From the NCBI RefSeq assembly GCF_015694525.1, contig NZ_JADQDM010000002.1, positions 186,001 through 250,000 on the forward strand: DNA of 64,000 nucleotides, written 5' to 3'. Positions 35,357-42,006 of the stretch are shown here, piece after piece. The stretch is from Hymenobacter ruricola. GTDB taxonomy: Bacteria > Bacteroidota > Bacteroidia > Cytophagales > Hymenobacteraceae. The position numbers were made by a program, and so were the translations under genes. Position 1 is the first letter of the stretch, and each line of letters opens with the position of its first letter. The notes under the pieces are model-generated. The model made no database searches, was not told where the DNA came from, and worked only from the letters and a program-made list of their open reading frames with translations.

Positions 35357-35946
35357 ACAAGCGCGAACTCGTATTTTTGTTAGAGGAACAATCGGCAGCG
35401 GCCCTTCTCGAAGCACTGCTGCCTCGCTTCCTCGATGCTTCCATCACCTGCACATTCATTCCATTCGAGGGTAAGCAGGATTTGGATAAGCGCTTGGAAA
35501 AGCGGCTGCGCTACTACCTCAATCCAGAAGCCCGCTTTTTGGTCTTGCGCGACCAAGACAGCTTTCCCGACTGCCGCGACCTCAAAGCGCGGCTCTGGGA
35601 TAAGTGTGTGACCGCCGGTCGGGCGGCCACGACGCGGGTTCGTATCGCTTGCACCGAACTGGAGACCTTTTACTTGGCCGACTTACCCGCCGTTGAGCGG
35701 GCACTCGCCTGTCGCATCGTAGCCACGCTGCCTCCCAAAGCCCGGTCAAAATTTCAGGCACCCGACCAACTCGGTTCGCCCAGCCGCGAGTTGCACGCGC
35801 TCACGAAAGGATTGTATCAAAAAGTAGATGGTTCGCGGCGCATTGCCACGGAGCTCGACCTTGCCAACACCCGTTCCCCTAGCTTCAGTAATCTGCTACG
35901 CGGCATTCAGCAGTTGGAAGCTGAATTATTGGCGTTGCCCACCTAA
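35353..35946 (+). CDS. DUF4276 protein, TOPRIM-like partner of the AAA ATPase
   Basis: A 197-residue protein of the DUF4276 family. The N-terminal strand carries ELVFLLEEQSAAALLEALL with acidic residues. IPFEGKQDLDKRLEKRLRYY and FLVLRDQDSFPDCRDLK with D-x-D then follow. A Glu on the first strand and a D-x-D on a later one is the metal-binding pattern of TOPRIM nucleases, so a nuclease role is plausible. VRIACTELETFYLADLPAVERAL is typical of DUF4276. It begins inside the stop of the ATPase gene (ATGA). No toxin-antitoxin signature is evident. Confidence is high for the family and moderate for the role. Confidence 0.85.
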   Translation: MNKRELVFLLEEQSAAALLEALLPRFLDASITCTFIPFEGKQDLDKRLEKRLRYYLNPEARFLVLRDQDSFPDCRDLKARLWDKCVTAGRAATTRVRIACTELETFYLADLPAVERALACRIVATLPPKARSKFQAPDQLGSPSRELHALTKGLYQKVDGSRRIATELDLANTRSPSFSNLLRGIQQLEAELLALPT

Positions 35947-36008
35947 GAATTCCAGAAACACTCCTCTCCAAAAATGGGGCTTTTTGGTGCCGCACGCTGG
36001 CCCTTGCC

Positions 36009-36162
36009 TACCATTTGCGCCCGTTCGATACCTACCGCTTCGCCGACCACGCAGAACAAATTATGGACTTGTTGGCCCGTGTGAGCACCGTTTGCGTTGA
36101 AACCATGAAAATCGTAAATGCGTTGCTGCCCATTCCCCGCTTCGCTTGTTACAGTAGCTAAC
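36009..36162 (+). pseudogene. Remnant of the 3' end of a type ISP-like restriction gene
   Basis: Translation reads FDTYRFADHAEQIMDLLARV and then STVCVETMKIVNAL. This parallels the C-terminus of the enzyme at 31057 (FDTYRFADYAAHVADLLARV, CTVSVETMEIVDAL). The DNA matches clearly but not exactly. A one-base loss near 36023 relative to the intact gene breaks the frame. It lies in the same orientation just upstream of the TIR-like gene, so the AAA/DUF4276 pair is bracketed by two related sequences. Confidence 0.8.
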
Positions 36163-36175
36163 TCAGACCGCCACT

Positions 36176-37111
36176 GTGAAAGCAGCAGGCTTCACCAAAA
36201 AATACTGGCAAGGCTGGTTCATTGGCTTCCTCATGGGCAGCATCACCGTCTTAGCCATAAATCCCACGCAGGCTCAGGAAACATACCGGCTGGTTAAGGC
36301 CGCCTTTGGCGGGCTGTTTTTGCATAAACGCGCTTCTATGAAACCCTACGATAAAACGCCCCTGCATAAGCTCATTGGTAGTGCCGACACTGAATTAATG
36401 AAGCTCAAAAAGGAAACGAATACTTACCGCAACGTCGAAACCAGCAAGCTCACAACATGGTGCAGCGGGCTGGAAAAGTGGGTTAAGAATTATCCGCTTG
36501 CCAAAGGTGCCAGCTATCAAAAGTCCATTCAGGGAATTTTGGCTAAGCTGACGCCTAAGCAGGCCCATTATTCTTCGTCTTTGTCAGCGGCTGATTACCT
36601 AAAAACGGTGCAGCAGTTCCGTACTCTGGCACAGAAAATTGATAAGGAAAACCGTACTGTTTTTATCGTACACGGCCGCGACCATGTAACCCGCAACGAA
36701 GTGCAACAGGCCTTGCATTCGCTCAGCATCCCTAGCATTGTGTAAGATAAGGAAGGTGACGCCGGGCAAACCATCACGGAGAAGTTTGAAAAAGCGGCGG
36801 CTCAGTGTGAATACGCCGTGGTTATTTGTTCGCCCGACGACGAAGGCCGCCTAAAGCCTAAAACCCGCAAAGCCACTACCGAAGGGCTGCGACCCCGTGC
36901 CCGCCAGAACGTAGTGTCTGAATTAGGTTACTTTATCGCGCTTCTAACCCGTAAAAACGTATTCCAGCTTTACACCGCAGATGTGGAAACACCCAGCGAT
37001 ATGCATGGGGTGATTTTTCAGCACGGTAACAGCAACTGGAAAGCTAAACTGGTGCGCGAGCTCCGCACCGCCGGGTTTGTGATAGACCAGCAAGCTGCTG
37101 ACCGATTGTAG
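36176..37111 (+). pseudogene. Membrane-anchored TIR-like protein with in-frame stop
   Basis: Starting at GTG 36176, residues 11-32 form one transmembrane helix (WFIGFLMGSITVLAI), followed by a helical linker. A TIR-like domain of the CAP12/Pycsar-effector type (PF10137) begins at TVFIVHGRDHVTRNEV (161-176). After LSIPSIV the codon at 36743-36745 is TAA, where family members usually have Leu. The same frame then continues with DKEGDAGQTITEKFEKAA, YAVVICSPDDEGR and RARQNVVSELGYFIALL to the stop at 37111. In related proteins this region contains the catalytic Glu that cleaves NAD+. TTA to TAA is one substitution. The gene is either a recent pseudogene, a sequencing error, or read through. Confidence 0.82.
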
Positions 37112-37117
37112 TTCTGG

Positions 37118-37215
37118 GGTTTTGCTCTCGCTTTTCAACCCGCTTCAACATCCGAGAGCAAAACCGTTCATGCAATTGCTCTCGTTTTTTGACGTTGTTC
37201 AAAAAACGAGAGCAA
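37118..37215 (+). promoter_or_regulatory. Double inverted repeat with four GCTCTCG sites upstream of the XRE gene
   Basis: Pair one is GGTTTTGCTCTCG (37118-37130) and CGAGAGCAAAACC (37153-37165). Pair two is TTGCTCTCGTTTTTTGA (37176-37192) and TCAAAAAACGAGAGCAA (37199-37215), ending one base before the ATG at 37217. The spacing and symmetry suggest operators for the XRE protein, or an mRNA hairpin that hides the start codon. Confidence 0.75.
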
Positions 37216-37216
37216 C

Positions 37217-37744
37217 ATGCCGTCGCCCGAAGCTACCCTCCTACTCCCGCGCCTGCGCGCTCATTTCAACCTGAGCCAAGAAGAACTTGGCTACTGCCTG
37301 GGCCTAAGCCGCACGATGGTTTCCCAGGTAGAGCGCGGCATCCGCCCCCTACCGCTCCCGGCTGCCCTGCCGCAAGCGGCGCTGACGCTGGCCCTGCACC
37401 GCATCCCGGCCGAGACTGAACCGGAAGCCCTGGACCGGGCCGCCTTGCACAAGCACCAGCGCGCCTGCCAGCACCGGGCCGAGCAGCTTACTTATGCGCT
37501 GAGCCTGCTGCCGGCGCGGGCGGCCTGGGCCCGTCGGCGGCTGGCGGCCCTGCCCGTGCTTACGGCTGCGCTGGCCCCGGCGGGCACGGCCGCGCCGGCG
37601 TGGCTGGCAGACTTCACAGCCGGGGCCCGCGCCGAGCTGGCCCGCAGCGGGAGCACGGCCCAGGCGAGGCTGCGCGGGCGCATCGCCGGGCTGCTGGCCG
37701 AAGCGGCGGCTGCCGCCCAGGAGCTGGCCGCTGAAACGCGGTAG
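37217..37744 (+). CDS. XRE family transcriptional regulator
   Basis: A 175-residue protein with an N-terminal helix-turn-helix: LLPRLRAHFNLSQEELGYCL followed by GLSRTMVSQVERGIRPLP. The remaining 120 residues are helical and rich in Ala, Arg and Leu, a likely dimerisation or sensing region with no recognised family. The ATG at 37217 comes one base after a 17-base inverted repeat, so autoregulation is probable. It lies just downstream of the TIR-like gene and may control the island or only itself. The stop TAG (37742-37744) lies within GTAGAAACGC, the left end of a repeat-like element. Confidence 0.82.
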   Translation: MPSPEATLLLPRLRAHFNLSQEELGYCLGLSRTMVSQVERGIRPLPLPAALPQAALTLALHRIPAETEPEALDRAALHKHQRACQHRAEQLTYALSLLPARAAWARRRLAALPVLTAALAPAGTAAPAWLADFTAGARAELARSGSTAQARLRGRIAGLLAEAAAAAQELAAETR

Positions 37745-37835
37745 AAACGCCTACGCGCGGGTCGGGGCCGGTACCGTTTGACGGCATTGTTATGGTATGG
37801 TCGTTTGATGCGGAAACGCAGGCACGCGTTTCTAC
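37741..37835. repeat. Diverged GAGACGC-family element (GTAGAAACGC arms)
   Basis: GTAGAAACGC at 37741-37750 is the exact reverse complement of GCGTTTCTAC at 37826-37835. The arms match the ends of the GTAGAGACGC family at nine of ten positions. It supplies the stop codon of the XRE gene. Confidence 0.65.
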
Positions 37836-37976
37836 ATCGTCTTAAATTGATTTACAAATGTTTTTTTGCCGTAGCGCACAATAAAGGCCAGCGTATCAAG
37901 GTTTAGGGGGCAGCGGGACGCGGGAGCGAACCGGCAGCTTATTTTCTTTTCTCACCTTTTTTCTGCTTTTTTTATT

Positions 37977-38384
37977 ATGGCTTTTTCCGTAAATCTTCTG
38001 ACCACGGCAGTGCAGTGCGATGCCCTGCTCGCCACCAAGCAGCGCGAGCGCACCGGCCTGGTGAACCGCCTCAACAACCTGCAGTTCCAGCTCGACAACT
38101 GGGACGACGCCACCAGCGCCGAAACCGAGCTGGCGGCCACCCAAACGTTGATTACGAGCCTGACGCCCATCGTGGCCGCCCTGCCCGACGGCGACGACAA
38201 GCGCCGCAACCAAAACCAGCTCAACCGCTACCAGACCCGCGCCAACAACCTCACCAGCAAAGTCGAAAACTACGGCGTCATCGCCCTGCTCGAAAAAGAG
38301 CTGGACCGCGACACCCTCACCGGCGACATTGCCACCCTCGATGCCTTCGTGGCCGCCGTGCAGGCCCGCCGCGCGGCGCTGTAG
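37977..38384 (+). CDS. Hypothetical coiled-coil protein
   Basis: A 135-residue protein with no recognised family. It is predominantly helical, with heptad-like stretches (RTGLVNRLNNLQFQLDNWDD, NQNQLNRYQTRANNLTSKVEN, IALLEKELDRDTLTGDIATL), so a coiled coil or helical bundle is likely. There is no signal peptide or transmembrane segment. The base composition is typical of the chromosome. It is followed by a strong terminator, so it is transcribed alone or with an upstream promoter inside 37836-37976. I recall similar short proteins in Hymenobacter but cannot name a function. Confidence 0.7.
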   Translation: MAFSVNLLTTAVQCDALLATKQRERTGLVNRLNNLQFQLDNWDDATSAETELAATQTLITSLTPIVAALPDGDDKRRNQNQLNRYQTRANNLTSKVENYGVIALLEKELDRDTLTGDIATLDAFVAAVQARRAAL

Positions 38385-38399
38385 CCGGCTGATTGAATG

Positions 38400-38435
38400 A
38401 AAAAAGCCCGCTCCGGTTTGGAGCGGGCTTTTTTT
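38400..38435 (+). terminator. Rho-independent terminator after the coiled-coil gene
   Basis: The stem AAGCCCGCTCC / GGAGCGGGCTT has a four-base loop and is followed by seven T. Confidence 0.92.
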
Positions 38436-38554
38436 GTTGAACGATTGTAGAGACGCGACCCCTCGCGTCTCAGCGTGCGCGCAGAATGGCGACGGTTCAA
38501 CGCCGGTTGTTCAACGCCGAGACGCGACCCCTCGCGGCTCTACAATCGTTCAAC
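38436..38554. repeat. GAGACGC-family inverted repeat, copy 5 (left of RAYT)
   Basis: The outer arms are GTTGAACGATTGTAGAGACG and its reverse complement with one mismatch (GCGGCTC for GCGTCTC). Each arm contains a CGACCCCTCG-centred inner palindrome. It ends at 38554, one base from the transposase stop codon. Confidence 0.92.
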
Positions 38555-39115
38555 TTAGCGGTACAAGCCTTCGCCGTTGTCCCAATCCTTTTCCCAACGG
38601 CTGGGGTTGGTGAGAATGTAGTCACGGATGCGGCGCAACTCGTCGTCGGAACGAATAATGCGGTCGTGGAACCGGGGCTGCGAGGCAAACGCTAGCCCAT
38701 GAACGCGGGCAAAGGTTGTGACGCCCGACTTGAACCCGCGCAGCACCGATGCAAGATTATTCCGTTGCGGCCCGAAATGGTTGTCGTAGGACGCTGGCGG
38801 CCCTGATGGCTCATCTTTATCAAATAGCAGAATGCCGTGTATGTGGTCGGGCATGAGCACGAAGGCATCCGGCGTCACGAATGGTGCGAACTCGGGAATG
38901 CTCGCCCAGCCTGTGAGTGCCCGCTGCCCCAGTTTGGTGGGCTGTACAAAAGCGGCGTCCCAGCCAGTGCGAGGTACTTCCACCGTGCCGAAAGAGGGTT
39001 GTCGGTCACGCACGCAAATCGTCACGAAATAAGCTCCGCTTTGGGCGTAGTCGTAGCCCGGCAGCCGCGTAGAAGCCACCCGGTATTTTTCACGAAAAAG
39101 CGCCGGCTTCTCCAT
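38555..39115 (-). CDS. REP-associated tyrosine transposase (RAYT, IS200/Y1 superfamily)
   Basis: A 186-residue single-domain HUH transposase. ATG 39115 is preferred over TTG 39118. The RAYT pattern is complete: GAYFVTICVRDRQPSFG, the metal-binding HUH motif MPDHIHGILLF (His91, His93), NNLASVLRGFKSGVTTFAR and FHDRIIRSDDELRRIRDYIL. Tyr166 in YILTNPSRW is the likely nucleophile. RAYTs nick and join single-stranded DNA at REP hairpins. Here the gene is tightly flanked by two GAGACGC inverted repeats, and about five more copies are scattered in the window, so these are its probable substrates. It appears intact. Confidence 0.92.
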   Translation of the reverse strand: MEKPALFREKYRVASTRLPGYDYAQSGAYFVTICVRDRQPSFGTVEVPRTGWDAAFVQPTKLGQRALTGWASIPEFAPFVTPDAFVLMPDHIHGILLFDKDEPSGPPASYDNHFGPQRNNLASVLRGFKSGVTTFARVHGLAFASQPRFHDRIIRSDDELRRIRDYILTNPSRWEKDWDNGEGLYR

Positions 39116-39116
39116 C

Positions 39117-39227
39117 AAGAACGACTGTAGAGACGCGACCCTTCGCGTCTCGGCGTTGAATGATTAATTGAACTGCTACCGGCGCGAACGCTGAGACGCG
39201 AAGGGTCGCGTCTCTACAGTCGTTCTT
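39117..39227. repeat. GAGACGC-family inverted repeat, copy 6 (right of RAYT)
   Basis: The outer arms AAGAACGACTGTAGAGACGC (39117 on) and their reverse complement match perfectly over 35 bases, with inner CGACCCTTCG palindromes. The right arm reaches into the stop codon of the next gene (39226-39228). Confidence 0.94.
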
Positions 39228-39720
39228 ACTGGCTATTGGTATGGTCGGCCACCACCACCCATTGCCCATCCACCTGCCGCAGCACCAGCAGGAAATACCC
39301 ACCCAGGTCGCCCGCCGCGGGCCGGGCCAGGTGCCAGCGGCCCACCACCTGCGCGGCCGTGGGCGCCAGCAGCGTCACCCGCAGCCCGCTGAAATCGAGC
39401 TGGCCCATGGCTGCCGCGTCGGGGTAGCTTTTTCGGTAGTTGTCCAGCGTGGGCTGCCAGCCGTAGGTGGGGCCCTTGCGGCCGATGAACACCAGCGAGT
39501 CCGACTTCCAGTAGCCGGCCATGAAGCCCGGGATGTCGCCCCGGTTCCAGGCCGCCGTTTGGGTGGTGAGCAGTTGCACGATGGCCCGGCGGGCAGCGGC
39601 CGGGTCGGCGGGGGTGGCCGGCTGATGGGCAGTAATACAGCCCGAAAGCCCCCCTCCGGCAGTCATGCCGCCGGCGGTCATGCAGAGCGCAGCGAAGCAT
39701 CTTGCCCGCTTCGTCCTCAT
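39226..39720 (-). CDS. SnoaL/DUF4440-like lipoprotein whose signal peptide is repeat-derived
   Basis: A 164-residue protein; ATG 39720 gives signal MRTKRARCFAALCMTAGG and lipobox LSGC (GGGLSGCITA). The mature part is a nuclear-transport-factor-2-like fold: IVQLLTTQTAAWNRGDIPGF, MAGYWKSDSLVFIGRKGPTY, GWQPTLDNYRKSYPDAAAMG, VVGRWHLARPA, GGYFLLVLRQVDGQWVVVAD. Such proteins are often binding proteins or unproven enzymes. The RCFAALCMT part of the signal is encoded by the left arm of a GTCATGC-family repeat (39677 on), so the repeat appears to have been taken into the gene. Its stop overlaps copy 6 of the GAGACGC repeat. Confidence 0.78.
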   Translation of the reverse strand: MRTKRARCFAALCMTAGGMTAGGGLSGCITAHQPATPADPAAARRAIVQLLTTQTAAWNRGDIPGFMAGYWKSDSLVFIGRKGPTYGWQPTLDNYRKSYPDAAAMGQLDFSGLRVTLLAPTAAQVVGRWHLARPAAGDLGGYFLLVLRQVDGQWVVVADHTNSQ

Positions 39721-39770
39721 CGTTGATTCACTACTGCGGGTAAGCTGCTTCGCTGCGCGCTGCATGACGT
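39677..39770. repeat. GTCATGC-family inverted repeat overlapping a gene start
   Basis: The left arm is GTCATGCAGAGCGCAGCGAA followed by GCATCTTGCCCGC. The right arm is GCGGGTAAGCTGCTTCGCTG followed by CGCGCTGCATGACGT. The left arm lies inside the coding region of the gene at 39226. Confidence 0.92.
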
Positions 39771-39811
39771 TCTTCTTTTTCTAACTACCAGCAAGACCCC
39801 ACGCCCGCCAC

Positions 39812-40576
39812 CTATTTCAATATCTCCGCCACGAAGCTGGTGCCGCCCAGCCGGCGCATGTTGCGCAGCACCCGCTGCTGCTTGGCCCGCGCCACCGGCC
39901 CGGGGTTGGAGGCCCGGAAGCGCAGCGGGTTGGGCAGCACGCCCGCCAGCAGCGCCGCCTCGGCCGGGCTCACCTTGCTCGCCGGCTTGCCAAAATAGCG
40001 CTGGCTGGCTGCCTCCACGCCGAAGGTGCAGTCGCCCATCTCGGCCACACTCAGGTACATCTCCATGATGCGCCGCTTGTTCCACAAAAACTCAATCAGC
40101 ACCGTGAAATAAGCCTCCGCTGCCTTGCGCACGTAGCTGCGGCCCTGCCACAAAAACACGTTTTTGGCCACCTGCTGCGATATCGTGCTGCCTCCTACCA
40201 CGGGCTTGCCCTCGGCGCGGTTCCAGTTGCGCTTGGCGGCTTTGGTGAGGGCGTCGAAGTCGAAGCCGTGGTGGATGAGGAAGCGTTGGTCCTCGGCCGC
40301 TACCAGGGCCAGCGGCACGGCCGGCGCCACCTCGTCGAGGGTCCGGAACTGGTAGTTGATGTGGCGCGGGTCGGGCTGAATGCCGTAGTAGCCCAGCCCC
40401 ACCGGCGCGTGGGCCCGGCGCTCCAGCATCAGCCAGGTAGCCGGCGGCGATACCCAGCGGTACATCAGCACCCAAGCCACCGAGGCCAGGAACAGCGCCG
40501 CCCCCACCTGCAGCAGCAGCCGGGCGGCCTTTTTGAGAAGCAAGGAAACGCGGGGAATGAGCGGGGTGGCGGCCAT
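39812..40576 (-). CDS. mtgA: Monofunctional biosynthetic peptidoglycan transglycosylase
   Basis: A 254-residue membrane-anchored glycosyltransferase of family GT51. One transmembrane helix lies at about 18-38 (ARLLLQVGAALFLASVAWVL). The GT51 motifs follow in order: VAAEDQRFLIHHGFD with catalytic Glu95, VGGSTISQQVAKNVFLW, RKAAEAYFTVLIEFLWNKRRI, and MYLSVAEMGDCTFGVEAASQ. KPASKVSPAEAALLAGVLPNP completes the pattern. The protein lacks a transpeptidase domain, which is normal for MtgA. It polymerises lipid II into glycan strands at the cytoplasmic membrane. ATG 40576 is the only sensible start. Confidence 0.93.
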   Translation of the reverse strand: MAATPLIPRVSLLLKKAARLLLQVGAALFLASVAWVLMYRWVSPPATWLMLERRAHAPVGLGYYGIQPDPRHINYQFRTLDEVAPAVPLALVAAEDQRFLIHHGFDFDALTKAAKRNWNRAEGKPVVGGSTISQQVAKNVFLWQGRSYVRKAAEAYFTVLIEFLWNKRRIMEMYLSVAEMGDCTFGVEAASQRYFGKPASKVSPAEAALLAGVLPNPLRFRASNPGPVARAKQQRVLRNMRRLGGTSFVAEILK

Positions 40577-40902
40577 TGGGGCAAAAGTAGCGCGGTGCGC
40601 GGGGTTTCGTGGGTTGTCGGCACGTCAGCCGAGCGTTAGAACGTTAACAAAAGAACGTCATGCCGAGCGCAGCGAAGCATCTTTACCGCAGTAGTAATCA
40701 GGTTTAGTATTGTAGGAAAGATGCTTCGCTGCGCTCGGCATGACGGGCCGGCACATTACATAACGAGCCGGCCACATTGCATGACGGGCACCCCACTGCC
40801 TGACGTTCTTTCGGCTGCCTACTACTGAAAACTGCCCAATAGCCCCCGCCCGAACGAAGCCTCAAGCGCAGCCCAACCGCAATTTCGGTACCTTGCGCGC
40901 CC
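40577..40902. other. 326-base intergenic region
   Basis: It holds a GTCATGC-family repeat (40655-40745), further partial copies such as CATGACGGGC near 40780, and the leader of the radical-SAM gene. TACCTTGCG near 40890 loosely resembles the Bacteroidota -7 element. No gene is visible. Confidence 0.6.
40655..40745. repeat. GTCATGC-family inverted repeat
   Basis: The left arm is ACGTCATGCCGAGCGCAGCG followed by AAGCATCTTTAC. The right arm is AAAGATGCTTCGCTGCGCTC followed by GGCATGACG. The arms are nearly perfect complements around a loop of about 30 bases. Confidence 0.93.
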
Positions 40903-42006
40903 ATGGCAACTTCCCTGCGCAACCAGTTCCGAGTAGCCCGCACGTCCGCCGAATTGACGCACTTCCGGCAGCAGGCCTGGCGCCTGTATGAGCCGGTGCC
41001 CTCGGAAACCATCGAAGCCTTCGGGCAGGCGTGGCCCCTCCGGCCCGGCCTCACCTTCACCCCCTTCGCCAACGCGGTGCGCTGCACGGCCCACTGCGCC
41101 TTCTGCTCCGAAGAGCTGCAGCGCTACGACGGCCACCAGCTCACCGCCAAGCGCCTCATCGACGACTACCCCGCCTACTTTGCCCGCCTGCGCGAAGTGC
41201 TGCGCCCCTTCCGGGGCTGGCCGCTGGGCCTGAGCCTCTCCGGCCTCGAAGCCACCGCCGAGCCGCAGTGGCTGCGCGAGCTGCTGGCCTGCCTCACCCA
41301 GCTGGAACACGAGGGCATGGTGTTCGACGAAAAAGTGCTCTACACCAACGGCAGTGGCTTCGTGGCCAGCCCCGACCTGGGCCTGGCCCTGCAGGACTTC
41401 GGCCTGAGTCGCCTCGAACTCTCCCGCTGCCACGACGACGAAGCCGTGAACCAGCACATCATGCGCTTCAACCGCAACCAGCCCATGCGCCACAACGCCG
41501 TGTACGCGGCCACCGTGCGCTGGCTGCACCAGCATCTGGCCGTAAAAAACTCCTGCATCCTCACCCAGGTGGGCATTACCACCCTGCCCGACGTGGAGCG
41601 CTACCTCGCCTGGGCCGCCGGGCTGGGCGTGCGCCAGGTGGTGTTTCGGGAGCTGAGCCGGCTCGAAGGCAGCTACCTGCCCAACGTTTTTACCGAATGG
41701 ATTGAGCAGCAGCGCGTGCCCATCGAGCCGCTGCTGGCCGCTGCGGTGCCCACCCTGGAAGCCCCGCGCGCCGGCTGGCAGTACGCGGGCAGCACCTTCG
41801 GCTACTATTACTACAACGAGCACTACCGCTGGCAGGGCATTGAGGTCATCTTTGAAACTTCCAGCTACCCCGCCCTGCAAGCCGCCACCGCCACCGGCGT
41901 GCTGCAAAAGCTGATTCTGCACTCCGACGGCACGCTCTCCGGCGACTGGGACCCCGACAGCCGCGTGCTGAGCCGCGTGGCCGCCCCCGCGCCGGCGCTG
42001 CCATGA
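40903..42006 (+). CDS. Radical SAM protein
   Basis: A 367-residue radical S-adenosylmethionine protein. The 4Fe-4S motif is RCTAHCAFCSEE (Cys61, Cys65, Cys68; C-x3-C-x2-C). GLSLSGLEATAE follows in the position of the SAM-binding GGE-like motif, then VLYTNGSGF, LELSRCHDDEAVNQHIM and CILTQVGITTLPDVERY. The C-terminal 100 residues hold YYYYNEHYRWQGIEVIFET with no extra iron-sulfur cysteines seen. The reaction is unknown. Its stop overlaps the ATG of a nucleotidyltransferase-like gene by four bases, suggesting joint function. No peptide precursor gene is evident nearby. Confidence 0.88.
   Translation: MATSLRNQFRVARTSAELTHFRQQAWRLYEPVPSETIEAFGQAWPLRPGLTFTPFANAVRCTAHCAFCSEELQRYDGHQLTAKRLIDDYPAYFARLREVLRPFRGWPLGLSLSGLEATAEPQWLRELLACLTQLEHEGMVFDEKVLYTNGSGFVASPDLGLALQDFGLSRLELSRCHDDEAVNQHIMRFNRNQPMRHNAVYAATVRWLHQHLAVKNSCILTQVGITTLPDVERYLAWAAGLGVRQVVFRELSRLEGSYLPNVFTEWIEQQRVPIEPLLAAAVPTLEAPRAGWQYAGSTFGYYYYNEHYRWQGIEVIFETSSYPALQAATATGVLQKLILHSDGTLSGDWDPDSRVLSRVAAPAPALP

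Larger units (their letters stand above)
38436..39227 (-). mobile_element. RAYT unit: transposase gene flanked by two GAGACGC inverted-repeat units
   Basis: The transposase gene fills the 560 bases between two inverted-repeat units, 38436-38554 and 39117-39227. The stop codon starts one base after the left unit and the start codon ends one base before the right unit. This compact arrangement matches REP-associated tyrosine transposases found next to the palindromes they are thought to mobilise. No target-site duplication could be determined. Confidence 0.75.

Noticed and set aside
36176..36745. Treating the first half of the TIR-like gene as a complete 189-residue protein
   Set aside because: The conserved domain continues in the same frame after the stop, so the short product is a truncation and not a separate family.
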